64,000 nt of DNA from Ammoniphilus resinae (GCF_017873965.1 NZ_JAGGKT010000008.1:1-64000), one strand, 5' to 3'; numbered from the stretch's first letter, positions 32,264 through 41,870 are shown. Program-made: numbers and translations. Notes: a model not told the origin generated them from the letters alone.

Positions 32264-32785
32264 TTACCCCAAAACTCTTTTAGCCTTCACATAGTGCGAA
32301 CTCCACCATTTGGAGTTTAGATCAGAATACCGAACTCCGCCATCACCGTATGTATGAAGAACTTTCCCGTTCCCCGCGTAAATACCTACATGTCCAATTC
32401 TTTTAATCGACGAAGAACTGTATTTTGTTGTCGCTTTTGTTGAGAAGAAAACAAGGTCTCCAGCCTTCAATTGATTACGACTAACAGATTTCCCAACCTT
32501 AGATTGGTTTCTAGCACCTGCAGGCAATGTGATCCCATATTTGTTAAAGACATATCTTGTAAAGCCCTGGCAATCAAAACCAGACGGGGAATGTCCACCG
32601 AATTTGTATGGAACTCCCAGGTACTTTGCCCCCGAGGAAATAATTTGACTTCCGGAGATGCTCGCAGCCGCGGAAGCTATGGGTGTTGTGACTGGAGTGA
32701 AAAATGTGAAAGTGGAAAAAGCAAGTGTTAGACCGAGACTCAGTGATGCTATCTTTTTAAATGTTTGCTGTTTCAGATTTTTCAT
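32264..32785 (-). CDS. Secreted NlpC/P60 cell-wall endopeptidase
   Basis: A 173-residue secreted enzyme. Signal peptide (KIASLSLGLTLAFSTFTFFTPVTTPIASAAA), then an NlpC/P60 (C40) domain with the catalytic cysteine in SPSGFDCQGFTRYVF, His in GHVGIYAGNGKVLH and the third polar residue His in VLHTYGDGG. It cleaves D-Glu-diaminopimelate-type bonds in peptidoglycan stem peptides. No SH3b or LysM anchor is present, so it is probably released or weakly bound. Start ATG after AAAGGAGAGGTAAGCAA. Monocistronic. Confidence 0.92.
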   Translation of the reverse strand: MKNLKQQTFKKIASLSLGLTLAFSTFTFFTPVTTPIASAAASISGSQIISSGAKYLGVPYKFGGHSPSGFDCQGFTRYVFNKYGITLPAGARNQSKVGKSVSRNQLKAGDLVFFSTKATTKYSSSSIKRIGHVGIYAGNGKVLHTYGDGGVRYSDLNSKWWSSHYVKAKRVLG

Positions 32786-33068
32786 TTGCTTACCTCTCCT
32801 TTTTGTCTTATCTAAGGTGAGTATAGCAAAAGTAAAATTCCCACCATTTACTTACGGTCAGCGAAAGTCAACAGAGAGTAGGAAGGAATGGCTTAAATGA
32901 GAAATACATGAAAAAACTTTAATGTATATCATCTTTACATTTTTGTGGAAGTGTGAAAAGAAAAAAAGATGAGATGATCCGAGATCTCTCATCATTCTTG
33001 GTAGGTCACACGAGCATACTGCTTCGTAACCTTTTGGTAAAGTAGGAAGGGCAAATCCTATTAAAATC
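32786..33068. other. Intergenic region with terminator
   Basis: Upstream of the NlpC gene there are AT-rich promoter sequences. A hairpin at 32966-32994 (on the minus strand GATGAGAGATC..ATCATCTCATC followed by TTTTTTTC) ends the GNAT transcript that begins at 33467. No gene is seen. Confidence 0.6.
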
Positions 33069-33467
33069 TTACCGTTTCCGCTGAATTAAAAATGCGTTCT
33101 CCGCCTTATTAAATCCAACCTTTGGATAATATTCCATTGCATCAGGAACAGACAACAACAGCAAGGACGTTTCCTCACCTAATTGCTTTTGAAGTTCTTT
33201 AATCAATTGCTTTCCTATTCCTCTTTTTTGATAATCCTTATCCACTGCTAGATCCGATAAATAACAACAGTAGCTAAAGTCAGTAATCGCACGAGCAATA
33301 CCAATGAGTTTGTTACCATCCCTAACAGTTATTGTAATGTCCGCATAATCGATCATCCGTTGGATCCGTTCCAATTGATCGACAGGTCTTTTTAGACCTG
33401 CCGCCCGAAACACATTCGCAACCTCTTCAGCAGATACTGGTGCATTCACCTTATATTCTAAACTCAT
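33069..33467 (-). CDS. GNAT-family N-acetyltransferase
   Basis: A 132-residue acetyltransferase. The acetyl-CoA loop is LAVDKDYQKRGIGKQLIKELQKQLG (Q/RxxGxG/A as QKRGIG), and the C-terminal motif B is AMEYYPKVGFNKAENAFLI. It resembles small YhfO-like GNAT proteins. The acceptor is unknown. Start ATG follows GGGGGGAAGA. Hairpin array locus C begins 50 bp upstream of the start. Confidence 0.9.
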   Translation of the reverse strand: MSLEYKVNAPVSAEEVANVFRAAGLKRPVDQLERIQRMIDYADITITVRDGNKLIGIARAITDFSYCCYLSDLAVDKDYQKRGIGKQLIKELQKQLGEETSLLLLSVPDAMEYYPKVGFNKAENAFLIQRKR

Positions 33468-33516
33468 GTCTTCCTTCCCCCCTTTAATGGTTTTTGCCTA
33501 ATGACAGGTGACCACC

Positions 33517-33769
33517 GGATTCGGACTGAAATCCACCTGGGACCCCTTATTCAGTCTGAATTACTCTCGGATTCGGACTGAAATCCACCCTGGACCCCTT
33601 ATTCAGTCCGAATTACTCTCGGATTCGGACTGAAATCCACCCTGGACCCCTTACTCAGTCCGAATTACTCTCGGATTCGGACTGAAATCCACCCTGGACC
33701 CCTTACTCAGTCCGAATTACTCTCGGATTCGGACTGAAATCCACCCGGGACTCCATACTCAGTCCGAAT
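33517..33769. repeat. 52-bp hairpin array, family 1, 5 units
   Basis: Units start at 33517, 33569, 33621, 33673 and 33725, all exactly 52 bp apart. Arms ATTCGGACTGAA / TTCAGTCCGAAT are up to 12 bp perfect, with an inner AATCCACCCTGGACCCC segment nearly the same in all five. The outer units differ most, as expected of tandem expansion. It lies between the GNAT start and the methyltransferase end (33817). Confidence 0.97.
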
Positions 33770-33816
33770 AACTCCTGTTTTCTGTCCGCCACCAAGCCGA
33801 TGAAGCTCAAATTGTT

Positions 33817-34731
33817 TTATTTCCTCACAGCCAAACAATAATTCACATGATCAAAGGCTGTCATTGGCTGTTCTGGGTTTGCTTGGTTGTATTTTTCAAA
33901 ATACTGCTCTGTGATTTCATTCGGAGTCAAATGTTCGTAAATGAGAAAGTGGTTATCAGCCAATAGCTTCTCTATTTCTGTATACGAATAGCTTGCAAGC
34001 ATTTCTTCATTTGCTACCCTTACCATCGCTGTTTGCTTTTTAACCCGTTCCCCTGCGTGGTCGGTATAGGTGTACTCATCCGGATAGTCAAAAACAATGC
34101 TACTCCCTTTTGGAACTAGTCTTGAAATGGTGTTTATGGTTTCAATAAATGCCTGTTGTGGCAAATAGTAACTGATTCCAAGCAAACTGCAAAAGCTGAT
34201 CTTATTATCATTAAAGTCCGGATAGCCAAGTAACGTCCTCTCCAAGTTGTGTTCTGTAAAATCTGCCGCAACAAAGTGGAGGTTTTCCGGTTGAGATGTA
34301 ATTAACTTTTGAACACGTTTTTGTTTTTCAACGCTCATCACCGGGTGGTCAATTTCAAAGATTTCTAGTTGTGAGGCCCAATCAGGTTGACGATAGGCGA
34401 AAGTATCATATCCAGCAGCAAATATTAAATACTGCCTTGCTCCAAACCGCACAGCACTTTCCAGCGATTTTTCTGCGAATGCTGCTCTGCCCAGTGGGGA
34501 CGGTGATAATTGCTGATTCACAATCCATTGCAAAGCCTCCTCCGGTGTGCCAACAAATGATGGATTGAAGAAACCAATTCCCTTTGACATATTGCTTGCT
34601 ATTTCTTGATATTCATCCTCTGTTACTATTTTCTTTGCCAGATGGTCATCGAAGATTTTCTCTGTGTATTGCATCGAATGATAGGCTCGTGAAAAGGCAC
34701 TGACAAGTGCAGTCACACTTTTTGATTCCAT
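33817..34731 (-). CDS. Leucine-carboxyl-methyltransferase-type (PPM1) SAM methyltransferase
   Basis: A 304-residue protein of the LCM/PPM1 methyltransferase family, commonly annotated as class I SAM methyltransferase in bacteria. Marks: AFAEKSLESAVRFGARQYLIFAAGYDTFAYR (SAM motif I), LEIFEIDHPVMSVEKQKR (acidic ribose contact), PENLHFVAADFTEH and GISYYLP. The bacterial role, often in secondary metabolism, is unknown here. Start ATG follows AGAGGAGGAGCTTT. It is 25 bp downstream of helD on the same strand and may be co-transcribed. Confidence 0.88.
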   Translation of the reverse strand: MESKSVTALVSAFSRAYHSMQYTEKIFDDHLAKKIVTEDEYQEIASNMSKGIGFFNPSFVGTPEEALQWIVNQQLSPSPLGRAAFAEKSLESAVRFGARQYLIFAAGYDTFAYRQPDWASQLEIFEIDHPVMSVEKQKRVQKLITSQPENLHFVAADFTEHNLERTLLGYPDFNDNKISFCSLLGISYYLPQQAFIETINTISRLVPKGSSIVFDYPDEYTYTDHAGERVKKQTAMVRVANEEMLASYSYTEIEKLLADNHFLIYEHLTPNEITEQYFEKYNQANPEQPMTAFDHVNYCLAVRK

Positions 34732-34755
34732 AAAGCTCCTCCTCTATTTGCTCTC

Positions 34756-37110
34756 TTATCCCTCAACTTCAACCAAAAGGGTACCGACCACCTCTATGGG
34801 AATCAGCGGCGTCAATTGGCCTACACAAAAAAGATGAAGTTCATGCATGGCACGGGTGCAGGCGGTGTAAAGAAGCTTTCGTTCACTCTCCCTAGAATAC
34901 TGTGTGGTAGATGCGTTATAGATAATCACGGCATCGAATTCAACGCCCTTCGCTAAATAGGCAGGAATAACCACGATTCCTTTTTCAAAAGAAATGGTTT
35001 CTTTATCAACAAGCAAGACAGGAAGATTACTCTTAAGCCTTTCATAGACCTCAAGGCTCTCATTAGCTGTTTTGCAGATGACGGCGATCGTCCCGTAACC
35101 ACTGCTTTGAAGACCCATCACGCGCTCGACCACCTTTTGCTCAAGTTCATCCATCATTTCCAGCTTCAACAATGTTGGTTTTCCGCCTTCCCGCTGAAAC
35201 GGTTCGATCATCTCTCCCCCTTCAACTAACTCTCGTGTAAACTCCACAATCGGTTTTGTTGAACGGTAGCTTTGGCTTAGAAGAATCTGCTCCATGCGAT
35301 CTGTTCCAAACAATGCGGGCAATGCTTTAAAACCTGAATTCTCGGCCGTATGCGCGAAGATGGCCTGATTCCAATCGCCTAGCACTGTCATTTTACTGCG
35401 TGGAAACAAACGCTTGATAAAAGCAAATTGAAATGGTGAATAATCCTGGGCCTCATCAATAAAGACATGGCGAATCGTATTTTTCGTATGAAAACCTTCT
35501 AATCTTTCCTTCAAATACAAATAGGGGGTAGCATCCTCATACAGCAATTCTTTTTGAGCGAGTCTCTCCATCGTATGCTTGCAGATAGAAGCCCATGATT
35601 CTGGAAGCTTCGCACCCACTGCAATCTCTGAAACAAACTCCGGATGGGCAAATAGCTGCTGATAAATGCCGATGGCGTCGATAAACTGAAAAGACTTTAC
35701 ACATTCATAAAGCGGTTTAAAATGTTTTTCAACCACTCTTTCTGAAAGTAAGGCTTTCTCACTTTCAAAGTCATCAAAGGTGCCTTCATCGTATTGCTTT
35801 TTCTTGCGCAGCTCCTTATAAGCCCATCTATAGGCCTCGTTGCCTAACAGTTCAACCTCATCCTCCACCCAGGCTTTCTCCGCTTCATCTCGCGCCAGTT
35901 CCTTCAACTGTTTGATCAATGCCGTTGCAAGGAGGGCCATTCGATTGGAAATAGGCAGATTTGTATCATAAGCATAAAATTGCTTTCGAATCTGTTCTGC
36001 AGAAATAAGCACCTCTCCTTGGAAGAGAATTTCTTTGAATAGGAGACCTTCTTTGCCAAGAAAAGCAATATAATCCTCAATGGTTTGCAAGAAGTCTAAA
36101 GAAGCTTTATATTGAATCCCAGCTATACGCGCCACATACCCGGGCATATCCATGGCCGTTAAGACAAATTCCATTTGGGTAAATGGATCCTCAAGCGAAA
36201 ATGCACTCCCTAACCGACGCTCCAAGTATTCCTGAAATGTTGTCTGCTGCATGTTTTCTTCCCCTAATTCAGGCAGGACGGTGGAGATATAGCTATTAAA
36301 CATGGGATTGGGAGAAAACAAAACGATCTGGTCTGCCAACAGTTTTCCACGGTAGCGGTATAACAAATAGGCAACCCTTTGCAATGCCGCTGAAGTTTTC
36401 CCACTTCCCGCCGATCCTTGCACAATGAGCAGTTCACTGCGTTCGTTGCGAATGATCTGATTTTGTTCCTTTTGAATCGTTGCCACAATACTTTTCATCT
36501 GCGCATCCGATTGTTTGCCAAGCACTTCCTGTAAGAGTTGATCGCCGATGGTTACCCCCGTATCGAACAGACTTTGTATCTGTCCATCACGAATGATATA
36601 TTGTCTTTTTAACTCCAGTGTCCCCCGGGCAGTTCCACCAGGGGTATCATACGATGCCGGTCCAGGCAGATAATCGTAGTAGATACTTGAAATCGGTGCA
36701 CGCCAGTCATATACGAGAAACTCCAATTGATCTTCATCAAGAAAAGAGGCAACACCCAAATAAATTGATTCAGCTTTCTTAAATCCCTTTTCCAAAAAGT
36801 CAATCCGGCCAAAATAAGGGGAACGTCTTAACTTTTCGAGCGCCACCAACTGTTTTTGGTTATGTTGGTAAACACGTTCACTTTCCGATAAGACCTCTGC
36901 CTGTTGCTTAATACTTGCTGCCGTTTCGATTGCTTCCAATGGATCATCAAAATTAACCGTTACGTTGTCCCAGAAATTCTTGCGAATCGAAACGATATCC
37001 GTTCTGTTTTTGTCGGCGGCTTGTTGAAGATGGTCCATTCTTTTGCCAATTTCATCGATAACAAAATCAACACGTCTTTGTTCCTCTAACCAACTTTTAT
37101 CCATACTCAT
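34756..37110 (-). CDS. helD: HelD-type RNA polymerase recycling ATPase
   Basis: A 784-residue UvrD/Rep-like superfamily 1 protein. An N-terminal coiled-coil arm (about 5-115) that probes RNA polymerase channels precedes the split helicase core: Walker A VQGSAGSGKTS (about 230-240), Walker B HVFIDEAQDYSP, motif III LGDWNQAIF, motif IV QSYRSTKPIVEFT and motif VI TACTRAMHELHLF. HelD removes stalled RNA polymerase from DNA and helps recycling; in some Gram-positives it confers rifampicin tolerance. Start ATG follows AAAAGGGGCGGTTT. Divergent from the orphan promoter at 37152. Confidence 0.93.
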   Translation of the reverse strand: MSMDKSWLEEQRRVDFVIDEIGKRMDHLQQAADKNRTDIVSIRKNFWDNVTVNFDDPLEAIETAASIKQQAEVLSESERVYQHNQKQLVALEKLRRSPYFGRIDFLEKGFKKAESIYLGVASFLDEDQLEFLVYDWRAPISSIYYDYLPGPASYDTPGGTARGTLELKRQYIIRDGQIQSLFDTGVTIGDQLLQEVLGKQSDAQMKSIVATIQKEQNQIIRNERSELLIVQGSAGSGKTSAALQRVAYLLYRYRGKLLADQIVLFSPNPMFNSYISTVLPELGEENMQQTTFQEYLERRLGSAFSLEDPFTQMEFVLTAMDMPGYVARIAGIQYKASLDFLQTIEDYIAFLGKEGLLFKEILFQGEVLISAEQIRKQFYAYDTNLPISNRMALLATALIKQLKELARDEAEKAWVEDEVELLGNEAYRWAYKELRKKKQYDEGTFDDFESEKALLSERVVEKHFKPLYECVKSFQFIDAIGIYQQLFAHPEFVSEIAVGAKLPESWASICKHTMERLAQKELLYEDATPYLYLKERLEGFHTKNTIRHVFIDEAQDYSPFQFAFIKRLFPRSKMTVLGDWNQAIFAHTAENSGFKALPALFGTDRMEQILLSQSYRSTKPIVEFTRELVEGGEMIEPFQREGGKPTLLKLEMMDELEQKVVERVMGLQSSGYGTIAVICKTANESLEVYERLKSNLPVLLVDKETISFEKGIVVIPAYLAKGVEFDAVIIYNASTTQYSRESERKLLYTACTRAMHELHLFCVGQLTPLIPIEVVGTLLVEVEG

Positions 37111-37151
37111 AAACCGCCCCTTTTCCTAAAAAATAAGATTGTACAAAACAC

Positions 37152-37180
37152 TTGACAAACCAAAATAGAAATGGTAATAT
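37152..37180 (+). promoter_or_regulatory. Consensus sigma-A promoter without a gene
   Basis: TTGACA (37152-37157), a 17-bp spacer, and TAATAT (37175-37180), reading rightward away from helD. This is among the best sigma-A matches in the window, yet no CDS follows before the terminator at 37317-37355. Confidence 0.75.
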
Positions 37181-37186
37181 TAAATT

Positions 37187-37355
37187 GGATAAATATGAAT
37201 GAAATATTCTAGGTTGGAAATCAACCACAACACATCGTATCATGGATTTTATTAAAAATCAATGATTTTCTTGCGTTGGAAAATTAAATAAATTTCTGTT
37301 TTCGTTTTGTAACCGAAAAGAGCCCGTCTCCAATAAATGAGAGGGGCTCTTTTTA
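37187..37355 (+). ncRNA. Candidate orphan small RNA (~165 nt)
   Basis: Predicted between the consensus promoter at 37152-37180 and a strong terminator (AAAGAGCCC ... GGGCTCTTTTT, 37317-37355). Only tiny ORFs without ribosome sites (MNEIF, MDFIKNQ) are present. The RNA has internal complementarity (GGTTGG-AAAT-CAACC at 37212-37226; AATCATTG-like arms around 37255-37270). The terminator also serves uxuA on the other strand. Function unknown; it does not resemble 6S or other RNAs I know. Confidence 0.45.
37317..37355. terminator. Bidirectional terminator
   Basis: AAAAGAGCCC and GGGCTCTTTTT, extended by CTC / GAG. Ends the leftward uxuA transcript and the rightward orphan RNA. Confidence 0.88.
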
Positions 37356-37398
37356 ATTTGCGTATATCCCCAAAGGGAACGGACTCTTTCATCTTTAT

Positions 37399-38460
37399 TT
37401 AGCTATTAAGAAATCGATCTCTTTCCTTGGTCACAGCTTCCCAAATTCCATTTAAGTAAACAGCACCTAACGCTCGATCATACAAACCATAGCCCGGCTT
37501 CCCTGTTTCACCCCAAATCATCCGACCGTGGTCAGGACGAATCGGTCCTTCATAATTAAACTCACGCAAGGCTCGTACAACCTCATACATATCGATAGAC
37601 CCATATTCAGAAGGATGTGCGGACTCTTCAAAGGAACGTTCACCTACTAGTTTTACATTTCGTGCATGAACGAAGTGCACACGTCCTTTTTGCCCAAAAT
37701 ACCGCAGCATCGAAGGAACATGATTCTGAGGACTAGCCCCCAAGGAACCAGTGCACAAGCACAACCCGTTACTTGGACTATCAACTATTTGAAGCAAGCG
37801 ATCTAGGTTTTCCTGATTGGTTATAATGCGAGGCAGCCCAAAAATGGACCACGGTGGATCATCAGGATGGATGGCCATTCTGATTTCTTCTTCCTCAGCC
37901 ACTGGTATGATCTTCTTAATGAAGTACTCTAGATTCTCCCATAGCTTTTCTTCATCCATTTTACTATATTCAGCAAAAAGGGATTTCAATTCGCCTGCTT
38001 CATAGCTTGTATCCCATCCCGGAAGCTGCAACTCCCCACGTAGCGGATCCATCCGTTGAATCACTTTTTCTTCATAAATCAACGTGGTAGAGCCATCTGA
38101 AAGCTCGTGTGCCAGATTGGACCGCGTCCAATCAAATACTGGCATAAAATTATAGCATACGACCTTGACACCAGCCTTGGATAAATTTCTTAATGTCGTT
38201 AGATAGTTTTCAATATAACGTTCACGAGTGGGTTTCCCCAATTTGATATCTTCATGAACAGGTACTGATTCGATGACAGTCAGCTCAAGTCCTGCCTTCT
38301 CAATCTTACCCTTAAGTTCCATGATTCTCTCAAAAGGCCAAGCTTCTCCAACCGGAATATCGTAAATTGCTGAAACAATCCCTTTCATTCCGGGAATTTG
38401 ACGGATATATTCCAACGAAACTGGATCGTTGTCCCCATACCATCGAAAACTCATTTTCAT
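37399..38460 (-). CDS. uxuA: Mannonate dehydratase
   Basis: A 353-residue UxuA enzyme converting D-mannonate to 2-keto-3-deoxygluconate in glucuronate catabolism. Family marks: [41 protein letters not shown] (metal His), [16 protein letters not shown] and [12 protein letters not shown] (metal site). A TIM-barrel metal enzyme, cytosolic. Start ATG follows TAGGAGGAAAATAATA. Unusually it stands alone: no uxaC, uxuB, kdgK or transporter is nearby. It has its own promoter and terminator. Confidence 0.96.
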   Translation of the reverse strand: MKMSFRWYGDNDPVSLEYIRQIPGMKGIVSAIYDIPVGEAWPFERIMELKGKIEKAGLELTVIESVPVHEDIKLGKPTRERYIENYLTTLRNLSKAGVKVVCYNFMPVFDWTRSNLAHELSDGSTTLIYEEKVIQRMDPLRGELQLPGWDTSYEAGELKSLFAEYSKMDEEKLWENLEYFIKKIIPVAEEEEIRMAIHPDDPPWSIFGLPRIITNQENLDRLLQIVDSPSNGLCLCTGSLGASPQNHVPSMLRYFGQKGRVHFVHARNVKLVGERSFEESAHPSEYGSIDMYEVVRALREFNYEGPIRPDHGRMIWGETGKPGYGLYDRALGAVYLNGIWEAVTKERDRFLNS

Positions 38461-38493
38461 TATTATTTTCCTCCTATATTACCCATTCGTCCT

Positions 38494-38548
38494 ATGACTA
38501 GACTTCTACTGTTACTGGAAATAAAACACTCTTTAGGAAACTAGTCAT
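38494..38548. promoter_or_regulatory. Inverted repeat ATGACTAG/CTAGTCAT in uxuA leader
   Basis: Eight-bp arms at 38494-38501 and 38541-38548, 39 nt apart, in the transcribed leader just downstream of the -10 box. It may be a DNA loop operator or an mRNA stem enclosing the leader. Confidence 0.4.
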
Positions 38549-38549
38549 C

Positions 38550-38578
38550 ATTATACCCAAACGGGACAACATATGCAA
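38550..38578 (-). promoter_or_regulatory. uxuA promoter
   Basis: On the minus strand TTGCAT (38578-38573), a 17-bp spacer and TATAAT (38555-38550) form a good sigma-A promoter about 90 bp before the uxuA start. Confidence 0.7.
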
Positions 38579-38604
38579 TACAGGGACTTAACGAGTCCCT
38601 GTAT
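38576..38604. terminator. Hairpin after asnB
   Basis: ATACAGGGACT-TAACG-AGTCCCTGTAT is a perfect 11-bp stem 26 bp after the asnB stop. It lacks a clear T-run, so termination may be weak; it overlaps the -35 box of uxuA. Confidence 0.6.
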
Positions 38605-38629
38605 TGAAACAAAACACTATTCTTACTTG

Positions 38630-40477
38630 CTATTCAACGATATTCACATCATATAATTCTAGCCACATATTCATTTGTACCAAGTGGGCGATAAGCTGAG
38701 GGCCTGTCATGAGCTGGCCAAACCATGGGGCTCTGAAGGATGACCCATCTGAATGGATGATATCTTCTACTTTTTGTTTGGAGACGAGTTCAAGAAGAGG
38801 GGATGATTTGGTTTGAAGAATTTGGGTCAACATTCTTTTGACATGTTTCATATACTCTGGGTGGTGTGTTTTAGGGTAGGGACTTTTCTTGCGGTATAGA
38901 ACATCGTGCGGAAGAATTCCTTCTAGGGCTTTTCGTAAAATTCCCTTTTCCCGGCCAGCTAGCATTTTCATTTCCCATGGTATGTTCCATGCGTATTCTA
39001 CGATTCGGTGGTCAGCAAACGGAACGCGCACTTCCAAGCTTGCGCCCATGCTCATACGATCTTTTCGCTCTAACAAAGTGGACATGAACCAGACCATATT
39101 TAAATAAAACATTTCCCGACGACGTGCTTCTAAAGGGCTTTCCCCTTCTAATTGCGGAACCTCCTCTATTGTTTGATGATAACGATCTCTCAGATAGCCT
39201 TTTAAATCCAGATTTTTCTGCCAGTGCGGTAAGAGCAGTTGATGTCTTTCTTTTTCTGATTTCATCCAGGGAAATTGCTCTGCTTGCAGTAGCTCTTCCT
39301 TATAAAACCATGGATATCCGCCAAAAATCTCATCCGCGCATTCGCCTGATAGAGCTACCGTATAATCTCGTTTGATTTGCTCACAAAACCATAATAACGA
39401 GGAATCCACATCAGCCATACCTGGTAAATCCCGCGCCTTCACCGCATCTTCCAAACGTGCAGCAAGAAGCGCATTATCTATGACTTCACCATGATGTGCT
39501 ACCCCTAAATACTGTGACACTTGTTTAATCCATGGACCATCTTCATCCGGCTGAAACAGGCTGCTGACAAAAAATTCATGATTACGCTCATAATCAATGG
39601 AATAGGTATGCAATGTTCCGTTGCCTTTTTCCTTGAAATGCCCTGCAGCTATGGCACTAATTGCACTTGAATCAATCCCTCCTGACAGGAAGGTACACAC
39701 AGGAACATCGGCAAGCAATTGCCGAACAACCGCATCTTTCACAAGAAATCTTACCTGCTCCACTGTTTCCTCTAATGAATGATGATGTTTTTTACTATTT
39801 ACATTCCAATAACGTTTAATCTGTAAGCCGTTACGGTCATAGATTAGAACATGCGCCGGTCGCAATTCTTTCATTCCTCGAAAAACACCGTGACCAGGGG
39901 TCCGGGAAGGACCCAACGCAAATATCTCTTGCAGTCCTTCCCGATCTACTTCTGCTTTCACATCAGGATGTGCCAGTATCGCTTTTAGTTCAGAACCAAA
40001 CAAGAACGAACCGCCACTTTCCTTGTAAAATAAGGGTTTCACCCCAAGCCGATCTCTCGCCATAAATAGCTTCTCCTGTTGATGATCCCATACAGCAAAA
40101 GCAAAAATGCCGTTCAAATACTCTACACACTGTTCTCCCCATTCCATATAAGAAGCTAACAGCACTTCCGTATCTGAATGGGAACTAAATATGTGACCTC
40201 TGACAACTAATTCCCGACGTAATTCTTCCGTATTATAGAGCTCTCCATTGTACACAATCGTATAGACTAGCCCATTCCTTGACTTTGTCATCGGCTGGGT
40301 TCCTCCATCTGGATCGACAACAATGAGTCTTGTGTGACCTAGCAGAACATGCCTTCCTCGAAATATATTCGAAGCATCCGGCCCGCGCTTTGATAGGGTT
40401 TGCGCCATCTTTTGGGCAATCCATACTTGCTGATTTAAGTCCTTCTGCCAATCGATCCATCCTGTTATTCCACACAT
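38630..40477 (-). CDS. asnB: Asparagine synthetase (glutamine-hydrolysing)
   Basis: About 615 residues. The start is set by the N-terminal nucleophile: MCGITGWIDW, where Cys must follow the removed Met; the ATG at 40477 follows GAAAGAGTGATGACA. The glutaminase domain (1-200) includes RGPDAS and YNGELYN; the synthetase domain (210-615) has the PPi loop TFLSGGIDSSAISAIAA and SGECADEIFGGYPWF. Makes asparagine from aspartate, glutamine and ATP. Third gene of gltB-glnA-asnB, using glutamine made by the gene before it. The length fits the B. subtilis AsnO/AsnB range. Confidence 0.95.
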   Translation of the reverse strand: MCGITGWIDWQKDLNQQVWIAQKMAQTLSKRGPDASNIFRGRHVLLGHTRLIVVDPDGGTQPMTKSRNGLVYTIVYNGELYNTEELRRELVVRGHIFSSHSDTEVLLASYMEWGEQCVEYLNGIFAFAVWDHQQEKLFMARDRLGVKPLFYKESGGSFLFGSELKAILAHPDVKAEVDREGLQEIFALGPSRTPGHGVFRGMKELRPAHVLIYDRNGLQIKRYWNVNSKKHHHSLEETVEQVRFLVKDAVVRQLLADVPVCTFLSGGIDSSAISAIAAGHFKEKGNGTLHTYSIDYERNHEFFVSSLFQPDEDGPWIKQVSQYLGVAHHGEVIDNALLAARLEDAVKARDLPGMADVDSSLLWFCEQIKRDYTVALSGECADEIFGGYPWFYKEELLQAEQFPWMKSEKERHQLLLPHWQKNLDLKGYLRDRYHQTIEEVPQLEGESPLEARRREMFYLNMVWFMSTLLERKDRMSMGASLEVRVPFADHRIVEYAWNIPWEMKMLAGREKGILRKALEGILPHDVLYRKKSPYPKTHHPEYMKHVKRMLTQILQTKSSPLLELVSKQKVEDIIHSDGSSFRAPWFGQLMTGPQLIAHLVQMNMWLELYDVNIVE

Positions 40478-40532
40478 TGTCATCACTCTTTCACACAGAA
40501 TTTTTCCCTTGGCCACAAAATTTTTGATTCTA

Positions 40533-41870
40533 TTAATACTGTGACATATACTGTTCCCTTTCCCAAGGGTGTACTGTCAGGCGGAACATATCCCATTCAA
40601 TTTCTTTTGCTTCTACAAAATGCTCTAAAATATGGCTTCCTAAAGCCCCCTTCATAACTTCGTCTTCCTGTAAGTTTTTCAGTGCTTCGGCTAGTGTAGA
40701 AGGTAGGTCAACGATCCCGTTTTCTACTCGTTCTTGTCTCGTCATCACGTATATATTACGGTCGACTGGTGCCGGTGGGGTTAATTTCTGTTTCACTCCG
40801 TCTAAGCCTGCTGCAAGTTGCACAGCCATTGCTAAATAAGGGTTGGCTGACGGATCTACACTGCGGACCTCAACACGGGTGCCCAATCCGCGCGATGCCG
40901 GGATTCGAATCAGCGGGCTTCTGTTTTTTGCTGACCATGCCACGTAACAAGGGGCTTCATATCCCGGAACTAGACGTTTGTACGAATTCACCGTCGGATT
41001 GGTAATGGCGGTGAAATTTGGTACATGGGCCAAAATCCCAGCGATAAAATGTCTGGCTGTATCACTCAGTTGCAGATCACCACTTTCATCAAAGAACGCA
41101 TTGACCTCACCTTTAAATAAAGATAGGTTGCAGTGCATACCAGATCCATTGATTCCAAACAATGGTTTGGCCATGAATGTAGCATGCAGTCCGTGTTTGC
41201 GGGCGACTGTTTTAACAACCAGCTTAAAGGTTTGAATATCATCACATGCTTTCAAAGCATTTTGATACTTAAAATCGATCTCGTGCTGCCCTGGAGCAAC
41301 TTCGTGATGAGAGGCTTCGATATCGAAGCCCATTTCTTCAAGCTCTAATACAATATCACGGCGGCAGTTTTCACCAAGATCAGTTGGAGCAAAATCAAAA
41401 TATCCGCCTTGGTCATTTAATTCAAGGGTAGGTTTACCTTCCGCATTTAACTTAAAGAGGAAGAATTCAGGCTCAGGCCCTACATTAAAATCAGTAAACC
41501 CAAGTTCTCTCATTTCATTTAATACTCTTTTTAGGTTATTGCGCGGATCCCCTTCAAACGGTGTTCCATCTGGATAATGGATATCACAGATCAAACGGGC
41601 CACTTTCCCTTTTTCCGCCGTCCACGGGAAGATAACAAAGGTGTCCAGATCCGGAAACAGATACATATCCGACTCCTCAATACGGACAAACCCTTCAATA
41701 GATGAACCATCAAACATCATTTTATTACTTAATGCTTTATCCAATTGGCTCACTGGAATTTCAACATTCTTGATTATTCCGAATAAGTCTGTAAATTGCA
41801 AACGAATAAATCGCACATTTTGTTCTTTAACCATTTCTATAATTTGTTCTTTTGTATATGACCGTTTCAT
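40533..41870 (-). CDS. glnA: Type I glutamine synthetase
   Basis: A 445-residue GSI-alpha enzyme, forming dodecamers that make glutamine from glutamate, ammonia and ATP. Signatures: [42 protein letters not shown], the ATP site [17 protein letters not shown] (K-P-x-x-GxxGSGMH) and [26 protein letters not shown]. It lacks the adenylylation loop of beta-type enzymes. In Bacillus it pairs with GlnR; here no glnR precedes it, and gltB lies 33 bp upstream instead. Start ATG follows ATAGGGAGGAATAGG. Confidence 0.97.
   Translation of the reverse strand: MKRSYTKEQIIEMVKEQNVRFIRLQFTDLFGIIKNVEIPVSQLDKALSNKMMFDGSSIEGFVRIEESDMYLFPDLDTFVIFPWTAEKGKVARLICDIHYPDGTPFEGDPRNNLKRVLNEMRELGFTDFNVGPEPEFFLFKLNAEGKPTLELNDQGGYFDFAPTDLGENCRRDIVLELEEMGFDIEASHHEVAPGQHEIDFKYQNALKACDDIQTFKLVVKTVARKHGLHATFMAKPLFGINGSGMHCNLSLFKGEVNAFFDESGDLQLSDTARHFIAGILAHVPNFTAITNPTVNSYKRLVPGYEAPCYVAWSAKNRSPLIRIPASRGLGTRVEVRSVDPSANPYLAMAVQLAAGLDGVKQKLTPPAPVDRNIYVMTRQERVENGIVDLPSTLAEALKNLQEDEVMKGALGSHILEHFVEAKEIEWDMFRLTVHPWEREQYMSQY

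Noticed and set aside
33517-33769. Could the 52-bp arrays be CRISPR arrays?
   Set aside because: The segments between the arms are the same within a locus, not unique spacers, the conserved part is a hairpin of two 10-12 bp arms, and no cas gene is near.
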